Source: Thelonectria olida
Taxonomy: Eukaryota > Ascomycota > Sordariomycetes > Hypocreales > Nectriaceae
Assembly: GCA_020736575.1 (NCBI GenBank)
Contig: JAGPYM010000028.1
Location: 466,055-530,054, forward strand
DNA length: 64,000 nucleotides
Reading direction: 5' to 3'
The notes beneath the pieces are model-generated. The model was not told the origin of the DNA and did not search any database. It saw only the letters and a list, made by a program, of their open reading frames with translations. This document shows positions 55,631 through 64,000 of this stretch, piece by piece. Numbering within the stretch: the stretch's first letter is position 1; each line of letters opens with the position of its first letter. Position numbers and translations under genes: made by a program.

Positions 55631-56115
55631 GTTGGGTGGATCCCGCATGCTACCATCTCCTCAGCCAACTCGGCCGACGCCAGTATCAAGTCTATCGTAC
55701 TTGAGTGCTCCGAGTTCTCCCACGTCTTCGTTCCCCGGGGGAGAAGGCTGAGCAAGCTGTGCTCCTCCATGAGACTGATAATCGGCTCTGCCTCGCCTTG
55801 TCTCCTGCCTGTCACGTCTTCTCCTCCCCATAGGTGGTCGTGGCGATTGAAGTCGCCCGCTAGTATCACATCCGTTCTTCTCCCTGTTGCGTTGCGGAAT
55901 GTCGTCACTTGGGTATGCAGCGTCTCCATTGTGGCAAGCAGCATCTCCTCGTTTTTCCCCTCCACATACACCGAGATCACCAGCACATCCCTATCGGGGA
56001 ATCGCAGCACCGCCCCCGTTAGGTCTGCTGATGGTATTGGGATCTGTTCCGCCTCTATGTCTCGTCGAATCCATAGCATGCTACGGATTGGCCACTGCGC
56101 ATCATGCGTCTGCAA
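55631..56115 (-). pseudogene. LINE endonuclease N-terminal part, cut off by the hAT insertion
   Basis: Contains VILAGDFNRHDHLWGG (metal-binding endonuclease motif), a Thr-X-Asp motif in STIDLILAS, and ends CGIHPT at the target duplication. Skipping the hAT element and one duplication copy continues as EHGSDHRAI in the same frame. The first ~60-80 residues of the endonuclease are missing. Confidence 0.85.
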
Positions 56116-56939
56116 CGAAGCCCACGAATGGCGCCAATTGCTTCCTAAGTCTCAGGAAGACCTACTCTGTGATTGGCTTATTATGCAAGATAAGCTAGGC
56201 ATGGCGTTAACTCATGGCCAAATCCGGAAGTTGGCGATTTCCATGTTGGGCGAAAACGGCCGCAACCAACAGATTGGAAAGTATTGGGTAACCGGGTTCC
56301 TACGCCGCAACAAGCGAATAAAAACACTCAAATCAAAGGGAATTGACCAGAAAAGGATAGATGGGTCTCGGCCCGATCTTATTCGCCAGTTCTTTGACCT
56401 ATTGGACCAACCAGGTGTAAAATCGATTCCCCCACGCAACCGTTAGAACTTCGACGAAACTGGAGTCTTCCAAGGGCTTGGATCCAACGGTCTTGTTGTT
56501 GGCCAATCACGGCTTCGATCGACGATTAAGAAACAGCCCTTTGATCTTAATTGGATAACGATTATTGAGGCTATTTCCGCAACTGGAAGTTGCCTTAGCC
56601 CATTGGTCATTTTCAAAGGAAAAGACGTACAACACCAGTGGTTTCCAGAGGAATTGGACTATTTGACCAATTGGCAATTTATAACATCTGAGAAGGGCTG
56701 GACTAATGACGCAATTGGCCTTGAATGGCTGAAAAAGGTCTTCCTTCCGGGCTCAAAGCCTGCAAAAACCAATGAGAAGAGGCTTCTTATCCTAGATGGG
56801 CATGGATCACATATAACGCCTGATTTCATGCGTATCTGTGTGACCAATAGGGTTCATTTACTCTATTTGCCGCCTCACACAAGCCACGTTCTTCAGCCTC
56901 TTGATATATCAGTATTTGGGCCACTGAAAGCTGCTTATC
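56106..56939 (+). mobile_element. Pogo/DDE1 transposase fragment
   Basis: Starts inside the transposase (NEAHEWRQLLPKSQEDLLCD) right at the truncated LINE end, and continues GKYWVTGFLRRNKRIKTLKS, NFDETGVFQG, LVIFKGKDVQ, LLILDGHGSH, LPPHTSHVLQPLDISVFGPL, stopping at LKAAY where the Crypton begins. One TAG precedes NFDETG. The helix-turn-helix start and the C-terminal tail are missing; it is a different lineage from the element at 47097-48878. Confidence 0.82.
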
Positions 56940-59702
56940 GGCGGTGCCCGCAATTGCGCCGCAGCCGCTAGGCCCCATCCGGCCGCTTACCACCCCTACT
57001 TGCGGCGCCCGCGTAATGCGCGTAATGCGCCCTTTACGCGGCGATAAACCCCTCGCGGTAAGTTATCCGACTTATCTGCCACCTACACACACAAAGCTCA
57101 TTTTTACCGCTCATCCTGGCCCTCGGGGCAGCCCTCATTTTACCCGCCATTCGACTCGCTATATCGCTATATAGAGAGCGCGCGCTATGGCCGGCACGCG
57201 TCGTCGTACAGGGGCCAAGGGCGGCGCGCCGGCCCCCCCACCGGCCGGCCTGCCTACTACGGCTGATATCGCGTACGCGGCTGCCGACGAGCGCGCGCGC
57301 ACTGCTCGTACGGCCTACAGGCTAAGAGAGACGAGCAGCCGAAGAATACAATGCGCAGCTACGCATCTAAGCAGAAGCAGTGGAGGGAGTGGTGCTTGAC
57401 GCCGCGGCCTGGCCCCGACGGCGCGCTCTCGGCGTGGCCAGACGGCGAGCTCGTCACTCCTGACAAGCTGGCCGCCTGGCTCAGCGAGGACCTCCTCCTC
57501 CGCCGCGTCGCCGCACGGCGTCGGCGCCCGGCCAAGCAGTCGGCCCACAGTGCAGATGCCGGCCCGACCGGCCCTGAGGAGAGCCCTCTCGCCAAGGCAG
57601 AAGCTCTAGCCGAGACGCTGCGCGTGCCACTGGCCGAGGCCGTCCAGATCCTCTGCGACGACCAAGAGGACTACGAGCCGCCGGAGGATGTTGATGCCGA
57701 GGAGGGTGCTCCCTTGACCAGGGCTACCCTTGACGCCTACATCGCAGCCGTCATGGAGCTGTGGCGGCTGCAGGTCGCACACGGCGGCAGGAATCTTGAG
57801 AACCCTCGCAGCAGTGCCGTGCGCGGCCTCCTCGAGCAGCGGAGCCGGCAGCGCTCGCGCATCGACCGCACCGCTTTCAGAGACCGCGGCAGTGAGGGCA
57901 TCCAGGCGGGCTACTCTGCCGCAGAGTGGTCTGCCATTCAGAAGCACCTGCTCAGCACATCAGCCGCCCTGCCACAGAACTTCCGCAAGCGTGTGGATCT
58001 ACTCTTTGGCCACTACTGCCTCTTGCGCGGGGAGAACCGCCGGAAGATGGAGCTGGCTGATCTATCTCTGCTGGAGTACCCTCTCACAGAGGGCCCTACG
58101 CCGTGTGGATGCCTTGTAGCGCTTCTGCAAGACGGCAAGATGAATAAGACCGCTAAGAAGGAGTTCATGGGCGCGCTCCGCCACCGAGACCCCCTCCTCT
58201 GCACGCAAGGCGCCCTCGCGCAGCTGCTCTTCTGGCGCTGGCACATCGCCGGCGAGCCGGCGCCAACCTTCCGCCACCGCCAAGACTGGTACAACATCAA
58301 GGTGCTCGTGGGCTCTGACCGTATGCAAGAGCTCTCCTACCGCACGCAGCTCGAGGAGACGTGGAGGGTCTTTGGCGCCGTCGGTCTGACAGCTGAGAAG
58401 AAGACCCATCTGCCGCGGCGCGCCGGCGCACAAGAGGCTGAGACGCACGGCACATCGCTCACGCAAATCTCGCAGGCAGGGCGTTGGAATGCGAGCGTGC
58501 TATGCAAGGCATACCTAACCCACCTGCCCCGGCAGTTCATGCGCATCGTGGCCGGCTTCTCAGGGACTGCTGGCGACTATTTCCTCACGCGCGCCGTACA
58601 CGAGCCGCCGGCGGCCCTACAGAGGCAGCTCTGGCCGTGGATCGAGGCGTGGGAGCAGCGCTTTGAGGCGCGCGCGCGCCGCAAGCGGTGGAGCGAGGGC
58701 GGCCTTGACGACGACGACCTCGCTGGTGATGGCTTCCTCAAGCTCCTGCGGCGCCTGCGGGTGGTGCTCCTGCAAGACTTGGCTGCCCTGCAGCCGCAGT
58801 TCCCTACACTGCCCTTCTTCTCGTATGCCCCCTTTCGCGGCCCTGACTGGGCCGCATTTGCAAAGAGCGTACAGGCTAGTGTTGATGATGCAGAGGAGCC
58901 GGCATCGCTGCTTGTCAAGCGGGTTCTCCCAGAGCTCTATAGCCTAGTCGAGAGCACACGCAGTGCGATTTTACATAACACTCATCAACTACATAGCCGA
59001 CTGGCTAGCGAGTTAGCTAGCCAACTCGCTATACAACAACAACAACTTGACCGGCTACTCGACACCAAGATTATCATGACTGGCTACTTGGGCAGCGCCA
59101 CCACCGCGCCGGCGACAGCGCCTTCGCCTACGGCAGAGCCAGCAGCAGCGTCGGGGATCCCTATCGTCAGCCGTCTCCCAAAGGTCTATACGGTGGCGGG
59201 TGTGTGGTGCGAGTGGAAGGAAGGCGTGGCCGGCGGGCCGGCTATTGAGAGCCTTGAGGAGCAGTACGGCCACCGTTGGCGGCCGGGCAACACCATGACT
59301 GTGCAGTTTTGCCGCCGTAAGGTGGTTTGGGATGCCCTCAGGGCCCTCATAGCTCACGGGAGGAGCGAAGAGGAGGCTATCCAAGAGCTAGAGGCGCTGC
59401 GAGACGGCCAGAGCCTCAACAGGCTAGTTGACCTGCTCCGGCAGCGGCGCCAGCGCCAGCGGCATCGTCAAAAGCGGTAACAATCTAACCAAAGGAGCGC
59501 TCGCGATAGCCTCAGGGAATACCAAATAATGTACGGAGTAGCATAACTATCATAATAGGATAATTACAGGGATAACTAACTAGGAAAAGCGTTGACCGTC
59601 GATATATTGCCTTCTCTGCGGCGCTAGTAATCCGGCCGCCAATTACGCGAAATCGCCGTAATAGCAGGGCAGAGATCCACCCCACGATAAGTCCTGCTTA
59701 TC
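56931..59702 (+). mobile_element. Crypton (tyrosine-recombinase DNA transposon)
   Basis: GC-rich block between two copies of CTGCTTATC (56931-56939 and 59694-59702), with no terminal inverted repeats, as expected for Cryptons, which integrate by recombination at short direct repeats. The left copy lies inside the pogo transposase; to the right a truncated DapA-family gene begins 40 bp later. Confidence 0.7.
57351..59480 (+). CDS. Crypton tyrosine recombinase with GCR1_C-type DNA-binding domain
   Basis: 709 aa open frame. Residues ~200-480 are the tyrosine-recombinase/CBF3-like part: first catalytic Arg in LLRGENRRKM (near 224), then HLPRRAGAQEAETHG, ISQAGRWNASVLCKAYLTHL with the H..., R and Tyr positions, PRQFMRIVAGF, and a PP...LWPWIEAWEQRF block. 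Residues ~612-700 form the GCR1_C domain (VAGVWCEWKEGVAGG, LEEQYGHRWRPG). The upstream frame at 57187 (MAGTRRRTGAKGGAP...) looks like the true N terminus of such proteins, but joining it requires a frame change around 57325-57360, so this copy is probably N-terminally damaged, or has an unrecognised small intron. GC content is much higher than in the surrounding repeats. Confidence 0.82.
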   Translation: MRSYASKQKQWREWCLTPRPGPDGALSAWPDGELVTPDKLAAWLSEDLLLRRVAARRRRPAKQSAHSADAGPTGPEESPLAKAEALAETLRVPLAEAVQILCDDQEDYEPPEDVDAEEGAPLTRATLDAYIAAVMELWRLQVAHGGRNLENPRSSAVRGLLEQRSRQRSRIDRTAFRDRGSEGIQAGYSAAEWSAIQKHLLSTSAALPQNFRKRVDLLFGHYCLLRGENRRKMELADLSLLEYPLTEGPTPCGCLVALLQDGKMNKTAKKEFMGALRHRDPLLCTQGALAQLLFWRWHIAGEPAPTFRHRQDWYNIKVLVGSDRMQELSYRTQLEETWRVFGAVGLTAEKKTHLPRRAGAQEAETHGTSLTQISQAGRWNASVLCKAYLTHLPRQFMRIVAGFSGTAGDYFLTRAVHEPPAALQRQLWPWIEAWEQRFEARARRKRWSEGGLDDDDLAGDGFLKLLRRLRVVLLQDLAALQPQFPTLPFFSYAPFRGPDWAAFAKSVQASVDDAEEPASLLVKRVLPELYSLVESTRSAILHNTHQLHSRLASELASQLAIQQQQLDRLLDTKIIMTGYLGSATTAPATAPSPTAEPAAASGIPIVSRLPKVYTVAGVWCEWKEGVAGGPAIESLEEQYGHRWRPGNTMTVQFCRRKVVWDALRALIAHGRSEEEAIQELEALRDGQSLNRLVDLLRQRRQRQRHRQKR

Positions 59703-59740
59703 ACATACGTTATATATATATAAACCAGATCGCCAAAGGT

Positions 59741-60568
59741 CATCTGCTACACTCGGAACGACAAGAAGTCATCGCCACTGCCTCTTCCATTCTGAAGGAA
59801 AGTGGGATTCCTGGCGCTGTCATTATTGCTGGCTGCGGCGCGCAGAGCACCAGAGAATCCATCCAGCTCTGTCAAGAAGCGAAGCAATCTGGCGCCGACT
59901 ACGCTCTCGTCTTGGCCCCTAGTTATTGGAGTGAGTTTGCGTTCTTCGTGTTCTATTGACGACCCCGACTACCACGCCGTCAAAGCTGGAGCATGCCAAA
60001 ACCTGTCATCTCCAAGTTTTTCGACGACGTTGCAAACGCGTCGCCAATCCCAACCTTGCTCTACAATTTCCCTGCCGTGACTTCTGGCATTGACCTCGAC
60101 TCCGACATGATTGCCGAAGTATCGGCTTCCAATTCTAACATCGGCGGCTGCAAATTTACGTGCGGCAACCTTGGCAAGCTGCATCGTGTTGCCCACGACC
60201 CGAGAATCACGAAGCCCTTTGCTGCTTTTGCCGGAAAATCTGATTTCTTCTTGCATGGCCTCGTTGCCGGCTCAAACGGCGCGATTGCTGCGGCAGCCAA
60301 TTTAGCACCTCCCGTGCATGTTCATCTCCTCAAATTGTATGACGATGGAAAAATCAAGGTGGCTCAGGAACTTCAAACTCGCCTCATCCAGGCAGACTGG
60401 GTGTTAGTACAGCTGGGTGTCGCTGGTTTGAAAGCAGCTTTGGATAGTTACTACGGCTATGGAGGAGGGCGAAGCCGAAGACCACTTGGTTTGGTGCCTA
60501 GTGCCAATTTCGAAGGAGAAAAGGATGTTGTGCTGAAGGGACTGGTCGACCTAGAAAACTCCTTGTAA
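59741..60568 (+). pseudogene. N-terminally truncated DapA/NanA-family aldolase-lyase gene
   Basis: Two blocks in the same frame: 59741-59929 (HLLHSERQEVIATAS, PGAVIIAGCGAQSTRE, ADYALVLAPSYW) and 59993-60568 (KPVISKFFDDVA, LLYNFPAVTSGIDL with the catalytic Tyr, GGCKFTCGNLGK with the Schiff-base Lys). The family is about 310-330 aa; roughly the first 70 residues are missing, replaced by the Crypton side. Between the blocks there is an in-frame TGA and, although GTGAGT follows the first block, no acceptor restores the frame that I can find, which hints at decay. Relatives include 4-hydroxy-2-oxoglutarate or L-2-keto-3-deoxy-sugar-acid aldolases and hydroxyproline-pathway deaminases. Confidence 0.75.
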
Positions 60569-60779
60569 TTTAGCGAAATATGTTAGAATACTAGGAACAC
60601 TTTTCTAGCTACTTCAGTAGGCACTGTGTCACAGACAGTTTGTGTTTCGGACGATGATCTTGATTCATAGTTTAATGTTGACTAATACAACAGCGCAAAA
60701 CAACTTAAGGTGCCGTTAAATCATCGCGCATGTGGGCTTCCCTTGCGAACGCGATGCCTCCTGCCGGATTCTGGTATTC

Positions 60780-61801
60780 TCACGATTGAAAGACCCCAAA
60801 CTTTCCAAGCCGTTCCTTGGGCGTCTTGGCAAAGAAATCTCTGACAGTTACTAGCTTGACAGCAGGGTAGCGTTCATTGTCGAGAGGTAACGGCAAAGTT
60901 GTTTGGCCTTTGATGGAATAGTACGTGTAGAACAGACCCAACCAGGCTTGGGCATTGTCTGGATTCTGGTCCCGTTTCTGATGCATAAGCTTGAACAGAT
61001 CTTCCAAGCTTCCCAGTCGTTCCAGTCCCGGCTCTTCGCCATAGACGGTCTGGAATTCTGCGGCGATCTCTTTGATATTGACGTGATCGCCACGGACTAT
61101 GCAGTAAATCATTAGCAGGTGCTTGTTAGATACTTGGGAAATGATATCTGGAAGAACTCACATGAGAACCATCCAACTGCATCCTTGTCTACCGCCACCT
61201 CTGCGGTGAACTGGGCTGCGTTCCGATATGTTGTGAACTCCCATCGCTCATCTCCCGTGCCCCAGTACTTGAACAGGTTACGCTTGGGATCCCAAATTCC
61301 CACCCACGGTCGTTCTAAGAAGCATGCGTTCAACACGTGGACGGCTTTCAACTGTCCAGCGGCCTCCTTATCCTCCAGGTATGCCTGCACAAGCTTCATC
61401 GGATCCTTCGGAGGGTGCTGGCCAAGTTCCAGCTTCCGGAAATCCATCGACCAGTCACCAGCAATGTATCTAGGGACGCCCTCAGCGATACAGGCGTCAA
61501 TGAGTAGTTTCTGGCCGTCAACCATCAGGGAGTTAGGACCGAGATAACAACAGATGGTTACGTCGGAACCACGTAGGGCGTCACGGAGCGCGGCGATGTC
61601 GGTAGAGGCTGGGGCGTAGACGGTGAGACGGGGTTCATCGCGAAGTGACTGGGGGAGCTTGGTAGGCGTTCGGCAGAGCCCATGGATGCGGACATTTGGC
61701 TTGGCCAGGAGGTATTCAGTGATGAGCTTGCCGAGACTGCCAGTGATGCCAGCGATGGCGACGGTGGTGACCGCATCGGTGGGCATGGTATGAGTAGACA
61801 T
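60780..61801 (-). CDS. NmrA-like / isoflavone-reductase-like NAD(P)-binding protein
   Basis: Exons 61801-61162 and 61096-60780, joined as GWFS-FRGDHVNIKEIA, give 318 aa. N-terminal Rossmann motif AGITGSLGKLITEYLL, then GSDVTICCYLG and the family's SxW region (AGDWSMDFRKLELG). This fits fungal atypical SDRs used either as redox-sensing regulators or as NADPH-dependent reductases in secondary metabolism; no catalytic Tyr-x-x-x-Lys is seen. Convergent with the DapA-family gene, and isolated from other intact genes. Confidence 0.87.
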
Positions 61802-62340
61802 GATTAGATTTTACGTCGGAATCGAATGCGATCTTTGGCTTTGATCCCAGCAGTTATTCAGGTCAACATAATGTCTTAAATACGGGCTGGTTCTCTGCTT
61901 GAATGAGTTGCTGGACATTAGTAATCAACTGATCACTGCTACTGGCTGACAGGTACTTAATCCGGCGCTTAGTTTGCATAACAGGTAGGTAGATTGACAT
62001 ACCAGGATGGCGGCCGCGTAACGCCGGGTGACTCATTCGCCGAGAGGCTCGTCCGGTTATATCCTGGCTCGGGCTGCCTTAAGTTAAAGTAACAACGCTC
62101 AGTTCCAATGAAAGAAGACGGGGTCATCAGTCTCATAGTTAGTCCACGGATTTGCTGTGCTAACAGACATGAAAATGCCTCAAATGATTTATTACACACT
62201 CTCTGTCGCATTTGCTAGCTGCCGCAAAATGGAATACGCACTCCGCCAATGCGTAGTACAACTGCAGGGTTCCGCATCGATCGATCGATGGCGATAGGGT
62301 TGGGATAGGGTTTATTTAGGGCTATAACTAGCTATCTGCC
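61802..62340. other. Gene-free stretch
   Basis: Upstream region of the NmrA-like gene and the approach to the repeat tract. Nothing else recognised. Confidence 0.4.
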
Positions 62341-62359
62341 TACTTGTTTTATACTAAAA

Positions 62360-62700
62360 ACATATTAAGGGTAATAGAAATAATAATAAGAGAAAAAATA
62401 AAAAATAAAAGAAATAAAAAGAGATAAAAGAGATAGGGAGAAATAAAAGGAAATAAAAAGAATAAAAAGAGATAAAAAAGGCTAGAAAAAGATAGAAAAA
62501 GATTAGAGAGATAGAAAAAGATAAAAAGAGCTAAAAGGGGATAAAAAGAGATAAAAAGAGCTAGGAAGAAATAGAAAGAGATAGGAGAGATAGGAAGAGA
62601 TAACCCTAAATAAAAGAGATAAAAGAAATAAAAGAGATAAAAGAGATAAAAATAAGAGAGATAAAAGAGATAAAAGAGATAGAAGGGCTAGAATAGAGAA
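62360..62700. repeat. Purine-rich degenerate microsatellite, (GATAAAA/GAGATAAAA)n
   Basis: About 340 bases almost free of C and T except the T of GATA. It lies directly behind the stop codon of the LINE frame on the minus strand, so it may be that element's 3' tail grown by slippage. Confidence 0.85.
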
Positions 62701-62706
62701 AGGGCT

Positions 62707-63978
62707 CTAGGGGTGTAATTGGCTAGGCCTAGACTTAGTAATAGAGGCTGCAGCTGCAGCTCTAGACTTCGTTAGGGCAAGCCCGATAGTTGTATCTAGC
62801 CAAGAGGCTGCTGCCGGCCCTACTAGCTTTTGAAGGCTCTTATAGGTCTGTGCAGTTGACTGTTCCATTAGGCCGCCGGCAGAGATGACAATTGGATGGA
62901 AAAAGGGGCCTAGGGCTGCGTATTTCCTCCTCTTGTTGTCTGCAGCTTTCGCTAGGGTCTCAAGGGCTTCTTCCTTAGACGAATTAGCATTTATTGCTAC
63001 AACCTTGACGTCATAAAAATAGCGGCTAGTGCCTAGGATAGCTGAAAAGTCGGCTCGCAGGCTAGTATTTGGACCAATTAGGGGCTCGATTTCCACTTCC
63101 AAGCTAGTCTTAGTAGAGAGAGTGTTTCGAAAAGCATAGACTAGTTGGTTATGGCGACTGATCCACCTGCGGGCAGCTGCCTTACAGGTGTCTTCGTGGT
63201 TGGTCGAGACTAGGTCTCCGCAGTGGCTGCAGGTTGATCCTAGGGGTTTGATTGGCAGGAGGAAACGGGTCCTAATAGCCTCAGTAGCTTCCAAGTCTGC
63301 GAAAAGGAGGGATTTTTGAGTGGGCAAGACTTGTAGCCACTTACGGCCGAGATAGGAGGCGTTTTCCTGTAGGGATCGTAGCTGCGGGGGTTGTAGGGAT
63401 GCCTGGAGGCTCTCGAGGTGTTCCTTGTTATGGTTGGCTAGGACCTCTTGGGCTGTAGGCACAGCGCTAGGGCCAGTCCCTTCCACATAGGGTCCTGGGG
63501 CCGGGTTAGCCACTGAGAGGGGGGCTATTTGGGAGATTATCCCTCTAGCTGCCTCTTTGGCTGCCTGGTATAGGCCCGGGGCCAGGTCCATATGTATAGG
63601 GATTCCAAAGCCGCCTTCCCTAGCTGGCAGACCAATGAGCTCTCTTGGAATGTCTAGGGAGTGGTCTCCAGGGCCCCTCGAGGCTAGGTCCTGCAGGGCT
63701 GACTGGATAGCCTTATCAGCTGTATCCCATAGGGCTAATAGGCCCCTAGGTTCCAGCTGCCGCAGCAGGTGCCGGAGGAGGAGGTGGATACTGCCCCGTA
63801 GCAGTAGTAGGAAGTGCTGCTTAGGCAGGCCAATCATAGCCTTGATAGCCCCTTGCAGTTGGGCTATTTTAGCTGCTAGAAAAGCCTTCCTAGCCTCTAG
63901 GGGGCCAATGAAGGTCCCTAGGGCGGCTAGGCCGTCTTTCCTTAGGTCTTGGATGCTATATTCCTTACTTTCCTTGTG
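62707..63978 (-). mobile_element. C-terminal end of a LINE with restriction-like endonuclease
   Basis: Open frame from 63978 to 62707. Starts with the thumb end of a reverse transcriptase (GTFIGPLEARKAFLAAKI, LPKQHFLLLLRGSIHLLLRH, LPAREGGFGIPIHM), then a zinc knuckle CSHCGDLVSTNHEDTC, RHNQLV, and SLRADFSAI ... FYDVKVVAI. Knuckle plus RHN plus a D...DxK pattern is the layout of restriction-like endonucleases in R2/CRE/NeSL-type LINEs, unlike the Tad1-like LINE at 49-56 kb, whose endonuclease is N-terminal. A TAA at 63979-63981 cuts off the rest of the reverse transcriptase, so the copy is 5' truncated or broken. Confidence 0.65.
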
Positions 63979-64000
63979 TTAAGGGTAAGAGGGGAATTCC

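Larger units (their letters stand above)
49415..56105 (-). mobile_element. Tad1-like LINE retrotransposon, split by a nested hAT element
   Basis: Reading on the minus strand: apurinic-type endonuclease (56115-55631, continuing at 52807), reverse transcriptase, RNase H, a CCHC knuckle, a 3' leader with an AATAAA signal near 49440 and a tail of ATTC repeats at about 49415-49430. The 5' end is cut within the endonuclease at about 56105, where a pogo fragment begins; 5' truncation is usual for LINE insertions. Confidence 0.88.

Overview
This window comes from a filamentous ascomycete (Pezizomycotina, probably a sordariomycete; inference). Genes are split by short 45-115 bp introns with GT...CTAAC-like...AG signals. 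Families are fungal: Zn2Cys6 regulators with the intron just before the third cysteine, GH28 pectinase, Mch1-type MFS, OPT, S10 carboxypeptidases. Transposons are the fungal set: pogo/Fot-like, hAT, Tad1-like LINE, Crypton. I saw no rRNA, tRNA or CRISPR. Eukaryotic starts were taken as ATG only, so several gene starts lie downstream of the longest open frame.

Layout. 1-17 kb is gene-poor and decayed: a cytochrome P450 with an unusual heme loop, a Zn2Cys6 relic, an intact secreted endopolygalacturonase followed by a hAT relic, a WD40 gene apparently lacking its N-terminal half, a shattered PAP2 membrane-enzyme pseudogene, a pogo relic, a 434 bp MITE with 42 bp inverted ends, and a frameshifted aspartate aminotransferase fragment. 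17.5-46.7 kb is a compact island of eleven intact multi-exon genes plus one broken secreted-protein gene, in alternating convergent and divergent pairs: S10 carboxypeptidase / Zn2Cys6 regulator / ABCC transporter / (broken secreted protein) / branched-chain aminotransferase / D-2-hydroxyacid dehydrogenase / Mch1-like MFS / trans-3-hydroxy-L-proline dehydratase-type enzyme / S10 carboxypeptidase / membrane-anchored amidohydrolase (CE9-annotated type) / S10 carboxypeptidase / OPT transporter. 47-59.7 kb is a nest of transposons: a pogo element whose surviving inverted end matches the MITE, a Tad1-like LINE interrupted by a complete hAT with an 8 bp target duplication, a second pogo fragment, and a Crypton. 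59.7-64 kb holds a truncated DapA-family gene, an NmrA-like gene, a purine-rich simple repeat and the C-terminal end of a LINE with a restriction-like endonuclease.

How the island may work (inference): secreted carboxypeptidases and the amidohydrolase would trim peptides, OPT and MFS carriers would import products, the aminotransferase and dehydrogenase would turn branched-chain amino acids into D-2-hydroxy acids, and the proline-racemase-family enzyme would open hydroxyproline use, with the Zn2Cys6 protein as likely local regulator and the ABCC protein as exporter. No NRPS or PKS core gene is present, so this is either a catabolic peptide/hydroxyproline cluster or an unrecognised small-molecule pathway.
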